From positions 62,001 through 126,000 of the forward strand of contig JAIXMR010000077.1 of assembly GCA_025677835.1 (NCBI GenBank): a stretch of 64,000 bases of DNA, given 5' to 3'. This document shows, in pieces, positions 10,958 through 23,012 of this stretch. Position 1 is the stretch's first letter, and the number at the start of each line of letters is the position of its first letter. The stretch is from Sporodiniella umbellata. Taxonomy: Eukaryota; Mucoromycota; Mucoromycetes; Mucorales; Rhizopodaceae. The notes under the pieces are model-generated. The model did not search any database and was not told the DNA's origin. It was given only the letters and a program-made list of their open reading frames with translations. The position numbers were made by a program, and so were the translations under genes.

Positions 10958-13355
10958 TTTCTATCAGAAAATTCTGAGCGCGTCCAACTAAAAACAAGCT
11001 CTACGAAAACATAAAGAATACCAAACAAAGTACAAGAAACAGACAGCTTTCAACAAACAGCCCATTCCTAAATTTCATCTCTAAAATAACCTTTCACCCT
11101 TAAATGTATCCAAAGCATTCCTTACCGGGAAAACATAGGTGCATTTCGGGACTGTGATAAAGAGACGCGTTCTGTACAAGGGGAGAAAATGATAGTAAAG
11201 AAAAGAATCTTCTGAATGCAGTTTCATAGATTTTTTTTTTATATAGGGAATAGTGTCATTAAATGGCATCGCAATGAGCAAAGCGTTTCAAAACGAGCAT
11301 AAGAATTAAGCTTTTTTCTTTTCTAAGGTGTTCAAAAATAGTCTGTTTTTTTTTAAAAAGAAACCTTCTCTTTCGCCCCTTCTTTTTTGAACGTATAAAA
11401 AGCTTATTTGTTATTAATCAAAACTCTTTAATCAACCGAGAGTGTTTTGAAAGGCAAAATACAGCCAGCATATCTATTGGCTCTTGAATACTCTTTTCTC
11501 AACATGAAACACACATACACAAACATACGCACACAAAACTGACGTGTCGTACATTCCCCCTCGGTACCCATTCCATGTGAACACTTTCTTAGATGAGGTG
11601 TGATCCTTAAATTATCTGAGTGCAAAATGGTCACGTGCCCATTCTGCATAGATTCTTTGACCCAAAAAAAAAAAAAAAAAAAAAAAATTAAGCGAGCCTC
11701 TTTGATAAAAAGAACACTATCGATTTATATATACAAAAGTGTTTGTAAACATATAAAACGTAAACAATTGAAACAAAAAAGTGCTTGTATCGTAATCATG
11801 ATGAGAATATGTTGCTTTTGTATCACAGAGAATCAATGTTTATCTTTGGCCGTTTCTTATGCCGCTGATACGCAGAAGTCTCTCTTGCCTTCATTTGATC
11901 ATTCTGTACGTAACGTGATCTGTAAGGCGTTTTTCACTGTATATATTTATATGTACACGTTGCTAATCAACTCTAAGCTCTTTAGTGTACATGACTCAAA
12001 CTACTAAATTGATAGGCCATCCGTTTAGCGTGACAAGGTGCATTCAAATGCTGAAACTATTATCTCATTCACACACTCACATCTATAAAAGTATATACAA
12101 ATACGTGTACGAGAACAACACTTTTCTCAAATTAGCCACATACGAGCCCTACTTTTTAAGCAAGCCAATTCAACTTTATCTTGAGGTAATAGGCTTTTGC
12201 TTTTTGTCAATAGCTCTCCATATATATATATACATTAGCAGCCGATAGCAAAGCTTCTTTTTGTAACCTTAAGCAGCTGTTTGTATGACACTGCTGGAGA
12301 CGAGTGTTGATCATTGATGTTTTAGTGTAACATCTTCTTCCTACGACGGTTGAATTGTTTAAGAGAAACAATGGCTCTTATAAATAGACGCTTCTTTTAT
12401 TGCCGATACTTTTAAAATCAAAGCTTTGTCTCATGTAGTACAAATTGAGCGAACAATAAAGCTTTAATTAAACACTGGAATACTCAACAAACCTTTGGTT
12501 ATTAATAGAAATTCTTACATTTTTCATATAACTACTGCAGATGTATTTGCCTAAAGCTGGCCTACTTTTGTTTCATATCACATACTAAATGACATAGTCT
12601 CTGAGGCTGAGTCGTGATTTATCAAACTCCCTCTCTACGTCCAACGCCCCTCTTAGATAAAGGAGAAGATGTATAACCACTTTCCTGCTTTTCTTTGTTT
12701 TTATAAAGAAGTTATATAAGCCTTTTTTTTTTTTTTTTTTTTTGGTTTTTAACAAAAAGGTAAAAACCAAAAAAAAAAAAAAAAGGCCTGTAAAATATCC
12801 ACTGTACTAAAAAAGAACAAACATACCTTTTACATACTGGACCAAGTTTCTGATATTTTTTTCTCATACAATTAAACCCCTCTCTCTACTTGTGTGTGTG
12901 TGTGTGCTTATGGCGCTCTCTTTAGCCTCTCCCTCTACCTGAACCCCCTCCCATTCACTTTTTTACAGGGCTTTCATTGTTCATCTCACTTCATTTCATT
13001 CAAAAAGAGTAACCTAAAGAAAGAAAGACAAAAAGGAAAATACTATAGAAGTATTTTTGTACCCACATGTTGCGTCACATACTTCCACGCTTACTTTGTA
13101 TATTTATATATATTTTTATTTTAGCTTGTGTTTTTTGTTTTGCTAATTCGTCCATTTGACATTATAAAAGAATGAGAAATCTGTAATTCCTTTTTTTTTT
13201 TTTTTTTTTTTTTAGTAATATTTTGTCTTTTTCTTTTCACTCTTTTTTTTTTTTTTTTGTTTTTCTTTCACACCTCCTTTTTTTAATACATACAAAAAAA
13301 TTTTTTCTAGTTATATTCCAATTGTAAACATAAATTAAAAACGTCTGGTTAATTG
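10658..13355. other. Intergenic region, 2.7 kb, no confident gene
   Basis: Shared upstream region of the divergent VIP1/Asp1 (-) and PHD-SET (+) genes. AT-rich, with A or T tracts at about 10848-10869, 10927-10953, 11663-11687, 12722-12743 and 13190-13213. A TATAAATAG element occurs near 12380, but I see no gene starting after it. Frames such as those at 11600-12248 have no recognisable domain and many stops nearby. Confidence 0.6.
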
Positions 13356-15252
13356 ATGTCAAGATTGAAGTCAAAATATTCAAGTTTGTTGAAAGAACAA
13401 GGTTCTTTTTCTAGTGAGGAAGAAGAGGAAGAAGAAGATCAGTACGATTCTGGAGTGATTCGTTGCGTATGCGACGATCCCAGTGACGACGGCTTCACTA
13501 TACAGTGTGAACACTGTTTGGATTGGCAACATGCATCATGCGTTAATGTCAAGCGTAACAAGATTCCAAAGCATTACTTATGTGATCGCTGTAGTCGATT
13601 AATAAAAAAGAAGCGACCTTTGGATTTCCAAAACCGTAGTAAAGAAGCGAAAGGTATTTTCTTAAAGGACTTAAAAACATAATTTTCTTTTTGCTTACTG
13701 TGGCTATTTTCTTTTTTTTTTTTTAGACAAGAAAAAAGAAACGTATAGGAAATATAGTTTTGAAGAGAGTAGAGGGAATAATGCAAGCTATCATCATACC
13801 TCAAAATGTATTGTCAAACAAAAAACGGTAGCCAACATTTTCAAAGAAGTCCGTCACTATTGGTTTCAAGTAAATAAACAAAAAACCCCTGTGACATTAG
13901 ATGCTGCTACCAAGAAAGGCTTAAAGTCACTGGTGGTGATGGAAAGCAACCTGTTACTTCCAAGTATTCCCAAAGCATCTGCCAAGCCTCTTCGACGTTT
14001 AATGCGCAATACTTTGAATAATGAAAAAAGTCCCTTGGCCGATAAGGGAGTGTTTGCGGATATTCATATTCCTGAAGACCGCTATTTGATGGAAATCATG
14101 GGAGAAGTCAAACTAAAATCAGAATACAAAGCCTCCAATTATTTCTCACTTTTGGGCGCTCCCCTGCGACATGTCTTCTTCTACCGCTCCATCGATGCCT
14201 ATATGGATACCCGTGAATTCGGCAACGACGCTCGTTTCATTCGAAGATCCTGTAAACCCAATGCTGAAATCAAAAGCATCATTTTACCTAACGATAATGA
14301 GGACCTTTTGATCCATATGGGCGTCTACACCACAGAGGAATTGGACAAAGGCGAGGAGATTACTGTGGGCTGGAACTGGCAACGAGGCCTTCTTCTACAC
14401 AAGATGCACCAAGAGTTTTTAAAGGCGCAGGACGGATCTGAGTCCAGAAAGACACCTATCGAGCCCGAGACGAGAAAAGCACTCAAAAAGAGCATACGAT
14501 TACTCGAAGCTGAATATGGTGAATGTGGTTGTGAAGATAAAGACGATTGCTTTATCGAATACCTCAAAGATCAATTAGAAGCTGATAGTGATTCTGAGAC
14601 ACCCCAGGCTGAGCCCATTCAAACGACCAAAAAGAAACGTCCTGGTCGTCCTCGTTTGCCTTCACAAATAGATATGTCTGTCCATTCATCAGACGAAGAG
14701 CATACGATGAAGATCAAGAAACGGGCTTTTGTGTTTGAAGAGGAATCACCCATCAAAAAATTTGCAAAAGAAACAATACTCAAAGAAGACATCATGGCAC
14801 CCAGGATTTTATTTGGTAAGAAAAAGTGGTTACAGCTCTTTTTGTCACAACAAAGAGAAAAGGAAAAAATCGTGATGGAAGATACGCCCATGGAGGAGGC
14901 TAGCAATTACTTTAGCGATGCCAGCTCAGAATCCACACTACCATTAACTGACGATACCCGTGAAACAGCATTTGACGAGAGCACAAAAGAAGAGGACACA
15001 CATACACATGAGATGCCTGCGGATACGATAGAGCCAAGCACGGATACCAAACAAGTAGACCTAATCCAGCATGAAGAACCTCTAGACCTAAACAAGCCTG
15101 ACTTGGCCAAAGAATCTATCCAACAAGAGTCATCGTCGTCTAGCGATAAACCAGAAGAGCCAAAAATAGAAAGCTCAAGTAAGCCAGCTCCTCGTGTGAA
15201 ACTATCCATTCAAGAATATTTATCAATGAGACGAAATCTATCAACCAATTAA
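13356..15252 (+). CDS. set3: PHD finger + SET domain protein, Set3/MLL5-like
   Basis: Likely subunit of a Set3-type histone deacetylase complex: the PHD finger binds methylated H3K4 and the SET domain is a scaffold rather than an enzyme in known members. Exons 13356-13653 and 13727-15252 join in phase to 607 residues. The ATG is at 13356, followed by a Glu-rich stretch and a PHD finger at about 33-82 (CVCDDPSDDGFTIQCEHC, DWQHASC, YLCDRC). The SET domain covers about 170-310: ADKGVFADIHIPEDRYLMEI, then FGNDARFIRRSCKPNAEI and DKGEEITVGWNW. The usual NHSCxPN is RRSCKPN here and the usual F-D-Y after the E-E-[IL]-T block is changed, which fits an inactive SET. The C-terminal 250 residues are acidic and disordered, with an AT-hook-like RPGRPRLP near 260. 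Confidence 0.88.
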
Positions 15253-15435
15253 ACATGTATATTCCCCTCCCATTCCCCTTTCCCCCAAAACACCCTTTTG
15301 TATATAATATGTTTTGCCTCCCCTTCTCTTTCTCCCTACTCCTCACTTTATTATCATTATTATCGTGCTTATTATTTATTTATTTTAATTTTTAATTATT
15401 TATTATTGAGTTAATAAATGTATACAGATACTACT
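15253..15435. other. Short convergent 3' intergenic spacer
   Basis: 183 bases between the stops of the PHD-SET gene (+) and ARG7 (-). AT-rich with several AATAAA-like and TTATTATT runs that can serve as polyadenylation signals for both genes. Confidence 0.5.
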
Positions 15436-16799
15436 CTAAGATCGGTAGTCTGCGTTAATACTAACGTATTCATGACTAATATCGCAAGTCCAAAACTTAG
15501 TCTCACTTTCGCCCAGACCAAGATCCACCTCAATTTGTAAATCTTCCATCTTCAGTATCTCTGAAGCTCTTTCTTCGTCTACTTTTTCAGGCTCTCCTTT
15601 CACCATCAGCTTCAATCGCTCGCTATCGTCTGTTGGCACAAATGTAACACTCACCAGACTAGGGTCAACTTCAATACCACAGTGTCCAAGACTGGCACAG
15701 ATTCGACCCCAATTAGCGTCTTGGCCAAACAAAGCTGTCTTCACTAACATGGAGGTAGCAATATGAGAAGAAGCCTTTTTGGCACTTTCAAAAGATTCCG
15801 CTCCCTAAAGAACATTGTGAGATTTTTTTTTTAGGCTTTTTTCTTGCTTACCTTGATATGAAGAGTTACAAACTTAGTTGCCCCTTCGCCATCTCTTACC
15901 ACCAACTGAGCCAATTCAGCTGCAAATGTGGTCAGATAATCACGAAATATGTTATAGTCGTCTCCTTCGGATTCGATACGGACACCACTGGCCCCGTTAG
16001 CCAAGACGCTGATAGTATCGTTTGTACTCATATCACCATCAATACTGATCGAATTGAAACTACGATCCACAGCGTAGGTCAAGGCTTTTTTTAAGAGCTC
16101 AGGGGCCACATAGGCATCAGTGACCATGAATCCTAACAAGGTAGCCATATTGGGGTGAATCATGCCTGCACCTTTCGAAATCCCTGCTATTCTAAACTTT
16201 TTCTTCTGCAAGTCAAATTCACCCGACCGTAATTTAGGAAAGGTATCGGTGGTCATAAAAGCTTCGGCCGCACTGGCCCAGCCCGATTGGTGTTCTTTTG
16301 AGAGGTGTTGATAGGCATCACGAATACCAGACTCGATCTTATCCATTGGAAGTTTCTGACCAATCACACCTGTAGACATGGTCAACGCACTCAACGGCTG
16401 GCCCACTAGCTCATCAACAATCGTACGCATCTTTTTGGCGTCTGTGATGCCTTGGGTACCAGTGACTGCATTAGCACACCCAGAGTTCGTCACCACTGCG
16501 TAAATATTGCTGTTGTTTTCTAAAAGGGTCTCCCGACTGACCAACACAGGCGCAGCCTGAAACTTGTTGGTTGTAAACACGGCGGCTGCTGAGCAGGGAA
16601 GTTCAGAGACCACGAGCGCTACATCCTTGGCCTTGTTCTTTTTGATATTGGCAGCAACACCACTTGCTTTGAAACCAGAAGGATAAAGCCCCGATTTAGA
16701 AATCAATGCTTGTTTACTGGCACTCAGATGGCTAAATTGCGTTGAATAGAGTCGATGCTGAACACTGTTTTTACTTAACAGATTACTAAAACGAAACAT
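15436..16799 (-). CDS. ARG7: Mitochondrial glutamate N-acetyltransferase / ornithine acetyltransferase (ArgJ)
   Basis: Bifunctional arginine-pathway enzyme: moves the acetyl group from N-acetylornithine to glutamate (and in some members uses acetyl-CoA), in the mitochondrial matrix. Exons 15852-16799 and 15436-15804 join in phase to 438 residues, the family length. The N terminus ([20 protein letters not shown]) looks like a mitochondrial presequence. Key blocks: [29 protein letters not shown], and the self-cleavage region [16 protein letters not shown], where the peptide bond before Thr is cut to give alpha and beta chains with Thr as nucleophile. The C-terminal half has [14 protein letters not shown] and ends in SINADYRS. 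All expected residues are present. Confidence 0.96.
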
Positions 16800-18562
16800 G
16801 GTTGAGAATAAGAGATATAAAAAAGAAATCCCTCTTTCACTTTTTTAAAAAAAGATATATGTAACCTGACTTTTAAAATCAAGAATAGTATGTTGCATGA
16901 CTCATTGACAAGTATAAGAAAAAATTGAGTACATATTCTTTACTTATCGCACAGTACAGTGCAAAAAAAAAAAAAAAAAAAAAAAAAAGGTAAAGCCCTA
17001 TTTTAGAGACAGTGTTTTACCGTTAGCGTCTGAAAAAAAAAATAGATAAAAGAATGACTCTTGCAAAGACTTGGGTAATCTGATAATCGGTCAATTCTAG
17101 TTACACAACGAGACATTAAATATCACAGTCAACTTTCTAGTAACCGGCTGTGTTCTTGTGTAGTGCCTTTTTTTTTTTTCAAATAAACTTTCAAACAGAA
17201 CGGATATTGGTCAACTGACGCACAAAGGTAAAGCCATACATTCGGTCCTAGTCTAAATCAAAGACACCTACATTTGGCCAACATCTGGTAATAGAACGCC
17301 ACTCTTTTCACTTGCTAAAGAACTACAAATCAAGCTTCTTTCAAGTTCTTTTCTTTTTCAACAAAATTAAATTAAAATGGATTTACAAGTAATATCTATC
17401 CAAATTTAAGACAGAGTTTAGAACTGCTTGCATAACGGTAACACACAACCACAAAAGAAGCTTGGGCTTTTCTCTTAAGAGTACAATATAGCATTATAAT
17501 GGGTCTGCACAATCGGGTTTTTGAAATCCAAATGGTTCTCACTTTTTTGAACTTTATTTTACAAATCTATTTGGTCGTCACCTTTCAGGCTGTTGTATGA
17601 AATAACAGCCATTTAGTGTATTTTATAAAAGTATTCAAATTTATAATAATAGCACCTATTAACCAAAAAAAAAAAGAAAAAGAAAAACCTATTCCAACTT
17701 GAAGAATAATACAACAAGTAAAGAATGCTTTCTGTTTTTTCTAAAAACTGATTCCTTTAAAAACAGAGAATCAATATGCAACATGCTTTAGGCTACATAA
17801 ATAAAATAAAATAAAAAATTCAAAAGTGCCTTTTATAGTGATGTAAGAAATAGAGCGTTCTATGAACTACTAAGAAAGTACGGTTTTCAGAATCTATGAA
17901 TTATAAACAAAAAGAAAGGTAGATTTTTATATATCAAGCAAAAGTAAAACTTAAAGAATACAATGTTATCATAGTATATGAACTCGCTAAAAACGGCAAA
18001 ATAAGCATACTCGATTATCGAAGCTATAACAGTATTGTAGTTTCAGAAGATAATCCAAAAATTGTAAAGAATACCATTAAAAGTTTTTATAGTGAGGAGC
18101 TACGAAAGTCTTTTTATTATTTCAATGCTAAATAAAAGTCAGTGGAAAACACCTAAGATTGGAGCACAAAAATGCTTCTCTTTTCCTCTGTTCGACCGAC
18201 CGATTTTTAATAATTTCCAATGGTAAATAAGGAAATATAAACAACAAAGGTTAAAGAATTGTTCAGCTATGATTTAGTTGAATTTTTTTGGCGCGGCTGA
18301 CAACGTTCAAGGCGACGATGTTAAAAATAAAGAGACAAATTTCCTTTTATACGCTGAAATATAAATCAAAGTCTGATAAAGAAGACTAAGGTATGCCAAC
18401 CAGCTATCCCACTTATTACAATACCCGTCAAAAACAAATGCCAGTAGTACTTACTCCTACACTCTTTTTTTTTTTTGTGCTTCCTCACATAATGAATATG
18501 TTCGCCTATGCTATTTTTAACTAATTACCGCAGACAAATTAAACACTGAGTTGTTTTACTTT

Positions 18563-18845
18563 TGATTCATATAGATGAAAATAGAGTTGGAGACAGACGT
18601 GTAGTTGTAGTGACGCTTGATGGGCTTGAAAGTAAGAGCGTTGGAGTCAAAGTATTTCACTGAGATGTAGTGTTATAATTTGGAACATTACCTGGAGGGC
18701 CCACTGTACTGGTAAATATTTATACCGCCGTCTCGTTTCACATAATCGCTTTGTCTCAAAGCAAACTCAATACGTATTACAAGTGTACACAATCTTTTTC
18801 TTTTTAGTAGCAAGCACTAGTTTGATCTCATAGCTATTTTATATA
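18563..18845 (-). pseudogene. Possible exon relics of an unidentified gene
   Basis: On the minus strand two coding-looking blocks follow each other: one containing RIEFALRQSDYVKRDGG and INIYQYSGPS (about 18702-18845), then one containing HYISVKYFDSNALTFKPIK, RHYNYTSVSNSIF, IYMNQK and stop (about 18563-18680). A plausible donor (CAG then GTAATG) and acceptor (CTCAG) lie between them, but the phases do not match, so either the gene is broken or my junction is wrong. No family is recognised. The amino-acid mix is unlike the Phe/Lys-rich noise around it. Confidence 0.3.
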
Positions 18846-19235
18846 ACAAAATAAAAACTAAACAAGTGTATTTTTGTAACCAATTAGCTTCTAAAAAGCT
18901 TTTTCAGGTTATGTCTAAACAAAGAAAAGGCCTTTTTATTGTTCAACAGGACAGGAGTTATATAAAGCGATCAGATATCCCAATAATCTAGATTAAACAT
19001 AAATTTTCTTTCAACCTTACAAGTACTGGAAATATTTATGTTAACATCTGCAAAAAAAAAAACACAAATCCTTCCAATAAATGTAACATCAAGGGGAAGC
19101 AAGCGCTATGCAGGACAGAAGTAAGTATGTTGTGTATTTGTTGAGAGGCGTAATTCTGAGCTTTTAAAATCAGAGCGTGTTCAAGAAAAAAAAATCTGAA
19201 TAATAAATGTCATTGGTTGAATACGAAAACAAAAA

Positions 19236-19254
19236 GCGCGAACTTTAAGCGCGG
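19236..19254 (+). promoter_or_regulatory. E2F-like paired element upstream of POL3
   Basis: GCGCGAACTTTAAGCGCGG lies about 40-56 bases before the POL3 ATG. GCGCGAA is the reverse complement of TTCGCGC, close to the E2F/DP core TTTSSCGC; the second half repeats the GCGCG core. DNA-replication genes are classical E2F/MBF targets. Function is inferred from motif, position and gene class. Confidence 0.5.
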
Positions 19255-19291
19255 TCATTTTCTGTCTTTTTTTTTTTTTTGATTTCAAAAT

Positions 19292-22200
19292 ATGGAAGAT
19301 CCGCAATCTAACCAAGACATTCAATTCTCATCCACTCCTTTTGAACCTCACAGTAATGCCAAAAAAAGAAAGGTTGAGCGCGTAGAGCATAGCGAGTTCG
19401 AAAAAGAGTTAAAAGCACTGATTCCTGACAATGTCGAAAGTAACTTTTTAAAGACATCATATTGAAACCTATTCTAACTTGTCTGATCAGTTGAAAACAG
19501 CGAAGCTGGATGGTCTCGTCCTAGCCTTTCACCTATTGATCCTCTAAAAGACGCAATCAGTAACGTAAAAAGAGACTGCTATAGTTAATCTGATCAATTC
19601 TTGTAGTATTTCAGCAGATCGAAGTGGACGATTACTACAACTATACTGAAAGTGAGCCAGTTATTCGATTTTATGGTGTAACACAGGTAGAATAAGATCC
19701 AAAAAAAAAAAGAAGCAGCATTGAACATAAACTTCAAAAGACTGGACACAGTGTTCTTTGTCACGTCAGAGGGTTCCGTCCCTACTTTTATGTTAGTGCC
19801 CCCAATGGATTCCAAGAGTGTCATACACAAAAACTTCAAGAAAAACTTCGTGTAATTTTTTAATGGATCGAGCGCCAAAATAGCTTACACTCTACTTTAG
19901 ACATCCGTTGGCCAAAGCAATGGTATAGAGAAAATAGAGATTGTAATGAAGCAAAACATTTACGGATATCGTGGTGACCAAAAGTATCCTTTCCTTCGAG
20001 TCACAGTTTCCGACCCCAAAGAACTTTTCAAATTCAAAGCAAAACTAGAACAAGGCTTATATGTGGAAGGATTAAATGCAATTGTCAGAGTTGATAGAAC
20101 ATATGAAAGCAATCTGAATTTTGTTCTCAGATTCATGATCGACCGCAAAGTAACAGGATCCAACTGGATAGAGTTACCACCAAAAACTTATAAATTTGTT
20201 ACGGAAAAAACATCAGATGTACAGATAGAAGTTGTGACAAAGTAGGTATTATACAAAAAAAAAAAAAAAAGGAAAGGCATAAGAGATTAACTACTGTGTT
20301 TTGATTAGTCATACAGACTTTATCAGCCATCCAGCTGAAGGTGAATGGTCAGGAATTGCACCTTTAAGAGTTTTGAGTTTCGATATCGAATGCGCTGGAC
20401 GAAAGGGTATCTTTCCAGAAGCGTCAGTAGATCCTGTAATTCAGATAGCGTCTGTAGTTCAAGCGCAAGGTAAGATAAGCTTCTCTGAGACTTTAACCTT
20501 ATACCTCTAAATAGGTCAAAAAAAGCCATTTATTAGAAACATTTTCACATTGGACACTTGCGCGCCTATTGTTGGATCGCAAGTTTTGTCTTTCAAGAAT
20601 GAAAAGGAGCTCTTGGAAAAATGGAGCGACTTTTTTAGAAAAGTAGATCCAGACGTTGTCATAGGCTACAATACAACCAACTTTGATTTTCCTTATTTAT
20701 TAGAACGAGCCCGCCATCTGGGTGCTCTCAAGTTCCCTTTTCTTGGTAGAATTAAGGGTTTTACAACAGAGGCAAAAGACACAAGATTTACCTCAAAGGC
20801 TTTTGGTACTCGCGACAACAAACTAATTAATCTTGAAGGCCGACTTCAACTAGATATGCTTACCGCCATTCAACGTGACTATAAGCTTCGCTCTTATACT
20901 TTGAATTCTGTTTCTTCTGAATTCTTGGGAGAACAGAAGGAGGACGTTCACCACTCTATAATTACAGATCTGCAAAACGGGAACGAAGAAACTCGTCGAA
21001 GATTAGCGGTGTACTGTTTGAAGGATGCCTTTTTACCGTTAAGATTGATGGACAAACTAATGCTCTTGTTCAATTATACTGAAATGGCCAGAGTAACTGG
21101 CATCCCATTTAATTATATCTTAGTGCGTGGCCAACAAATTAAGGTTGTATCCCAGTTGTATCGTCGAGCCCTTGAACAAGATTTGGTTATTCCTGTCATC
21201 AAGTCTGAAGTTTCAGATGAGGCATATGAGGGAGCAACCGTCATTGAGCCTGAGAGAGGCTACTACGATGTACCCATTGCTACTCTCGATTTTACTTCAC
21301 TATATCCATCTATTATGCAAGCACACAACTTGTGCTATACTACATTACTGAACAAAGATGATGTGGACCGACTTAAGCTAGTGAAAGATGAGGACTATGT
21401 AGTTACACCTAACAACGATATGTTTGCTAAACCTCATCTTCGCAGAGGTGTACTTCCTGAAATTTTGTCTGATTTACTAAACGCGCGTAAAAGGGCCAAG
21501 GCTGATTTAAAAAAAGAAAAAGACCCCTTTAAGCGTGCTGTCTTGGATGGTAGACAGCTGGCATTGAAAATAAGCGCAAACTCTGTTTATGGCTTTACAG
21601 GTGCCACAGTAGGAAAACTGCCATGTCTCCAAATATCATCAAGTGTCACATCCTATGGTCGTGCTATGATTTTCAAGACGAAAGAAACAGTTGAAGAAAC
21701 CTTTTGTAAAAAGAACGGATATAAATACGATGCAAAGGTCATTTATGGTGACACCGATTCTGTGATGATCAAGTTTGGTGTAGACAATCTGAAAGAGGCA
21801 ATGGAGTTGGGAAGAGAAAGCGCAAAGCTAGTTACGGAAAAGTTTATTCGACCAATCAATCTTGATTTTGAAAAGGTTTACTACCCCTATTTGCTTATCA
21901 ACAAAAAGAGATACGCTGGTCTATATTGGACAAAAGAAACAAATTATGACAAACTGGATACAAAGGGTATTGAGGTAACAAAGCAGTTATACATACAGAC
22001 CTAAAACTAATCACAACCTAGACTGTGCGCCGAGACAACTGTCGTTTAGTGTCAAAGACAATCTCCAAATGCCTTCACAAACTTTTGATTGAACGTGATG
22101 TGGAAGGGGCTCAAGAATTTGTTAAGCAGTCCATCTCTGATTTACTTCAAAATAAAGTAGACATATCGCAGTTGGTTATCACGAAAGCCATTAGTAAATC

Positions 22201-22877
22201 CGATTATGCCAACAAACAGCCTCATGTACAATTGGCTGATCGAATGAAAAAAAGAGATGCTGGCTCTGCCCCTGCCCTTGGCGACCGTGTTGCTTATGTT
22301 ATTATAAAAGCAGGCAAAAACACACCTGCTTATGACCGTTCTGAAGACCCTCTTTATGTATTAAATCACAACATACCCATTGATACAAAGTATTACCTAG
22401 AACAACAATTAACTAAACCTATTCACCGTATCTTTGAGCCTATTCTTGGAGATGAAACAGATAAATTGCGTAAGTCGTGCTGCCTCTTCTCAAGGTATTA
22501 ACATTGCCGTAGTGTCAGGTAAACATACAAGGACAGTCCAGGTAGCTACGCCGACTATCGGTGGTTTGATGAAGTTTGCTGTGAAAAAGGCGACGTGTAT
22601 GGGATGTAAAGCCCCTTTAAAAGGAGATAACTCTGTCACCTGTACGCATTGCAAGGATAAAATTCCTGAGCTATATCAACAGCAAGTAAACAGCTTGAGA
22701 AACCATCAAATCAAATTCTCTAGGCTTTGGACACAATGTCAGCGATGCCAAGAGTCGCTTCATCAAGATGTCATTTGCTCAAACAATGATTGTTCAATCT
22801 TTTATATGCGAAAAAAGGCACAAAAAGACGTAAAAGAAACACAAGACAAAATCAACCGGTTTGACTTGGATTGGTAA
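19292..22877 (+). CDS. POL3: DNA polymerase delta catalytic subunit
   Basis: B-family replicative polymerase with 3'-5' proofreading; main lagging-strand polymerase in the nucleus. Nine exons join in phase: 19292-19439, 19491-19559, 19607-19686, 19741-19851, 19901-20241, 20309-20469, 20515-21974, 22022-22469, 22513-22877, giving 1060 residues (family about 1,000-1,100). NLS-like KKRKVERVE near residue 28. Exonuclease motifs: [35 protein letters not shown]. Polymerase motifs: [47 protein letters not shown]. Two C-terminal cysteine clusters: CMGCK with CTHCK (zinc) and CQRC with CSNNDC (Fe-S cluster, binds the B subunit). The conserved ETVRRDNC is rebuilt across intron 7. Motif A has Thr and Gln where the family usually has Ala and Met. 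Confidence 0.97.
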
Positions 22878-22978
22878 ATAAAGCTCAAAGGCAAATACCG
22901 ACTTTCTATTATCTATATCTATATATATATCAAACTCGCTAATTCAGTGCCATTTTTTTCTTTGAAACTCAAAAATGC

Positions 22979-23012
<34 letters not shown>

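Larger units (their letters stand above)
16800..19291. other. AT-rich intergenic region, 2.5 kb, with possible gene relics
   Basis: Lies between ARG7 (-) and POL3 (+), so both genes are transcribed away from it. Strongly AT-rich with an A tract at 16963-16988. I find no complete gene. A coding-looking minus-strand stretch at 18563-18845 is listed separately. An E2F-consensus-like TTTGGCGC occurs at 18287-18294, and E2F-like elements of POL3 at 19236-19254. Confidence 0.6.
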
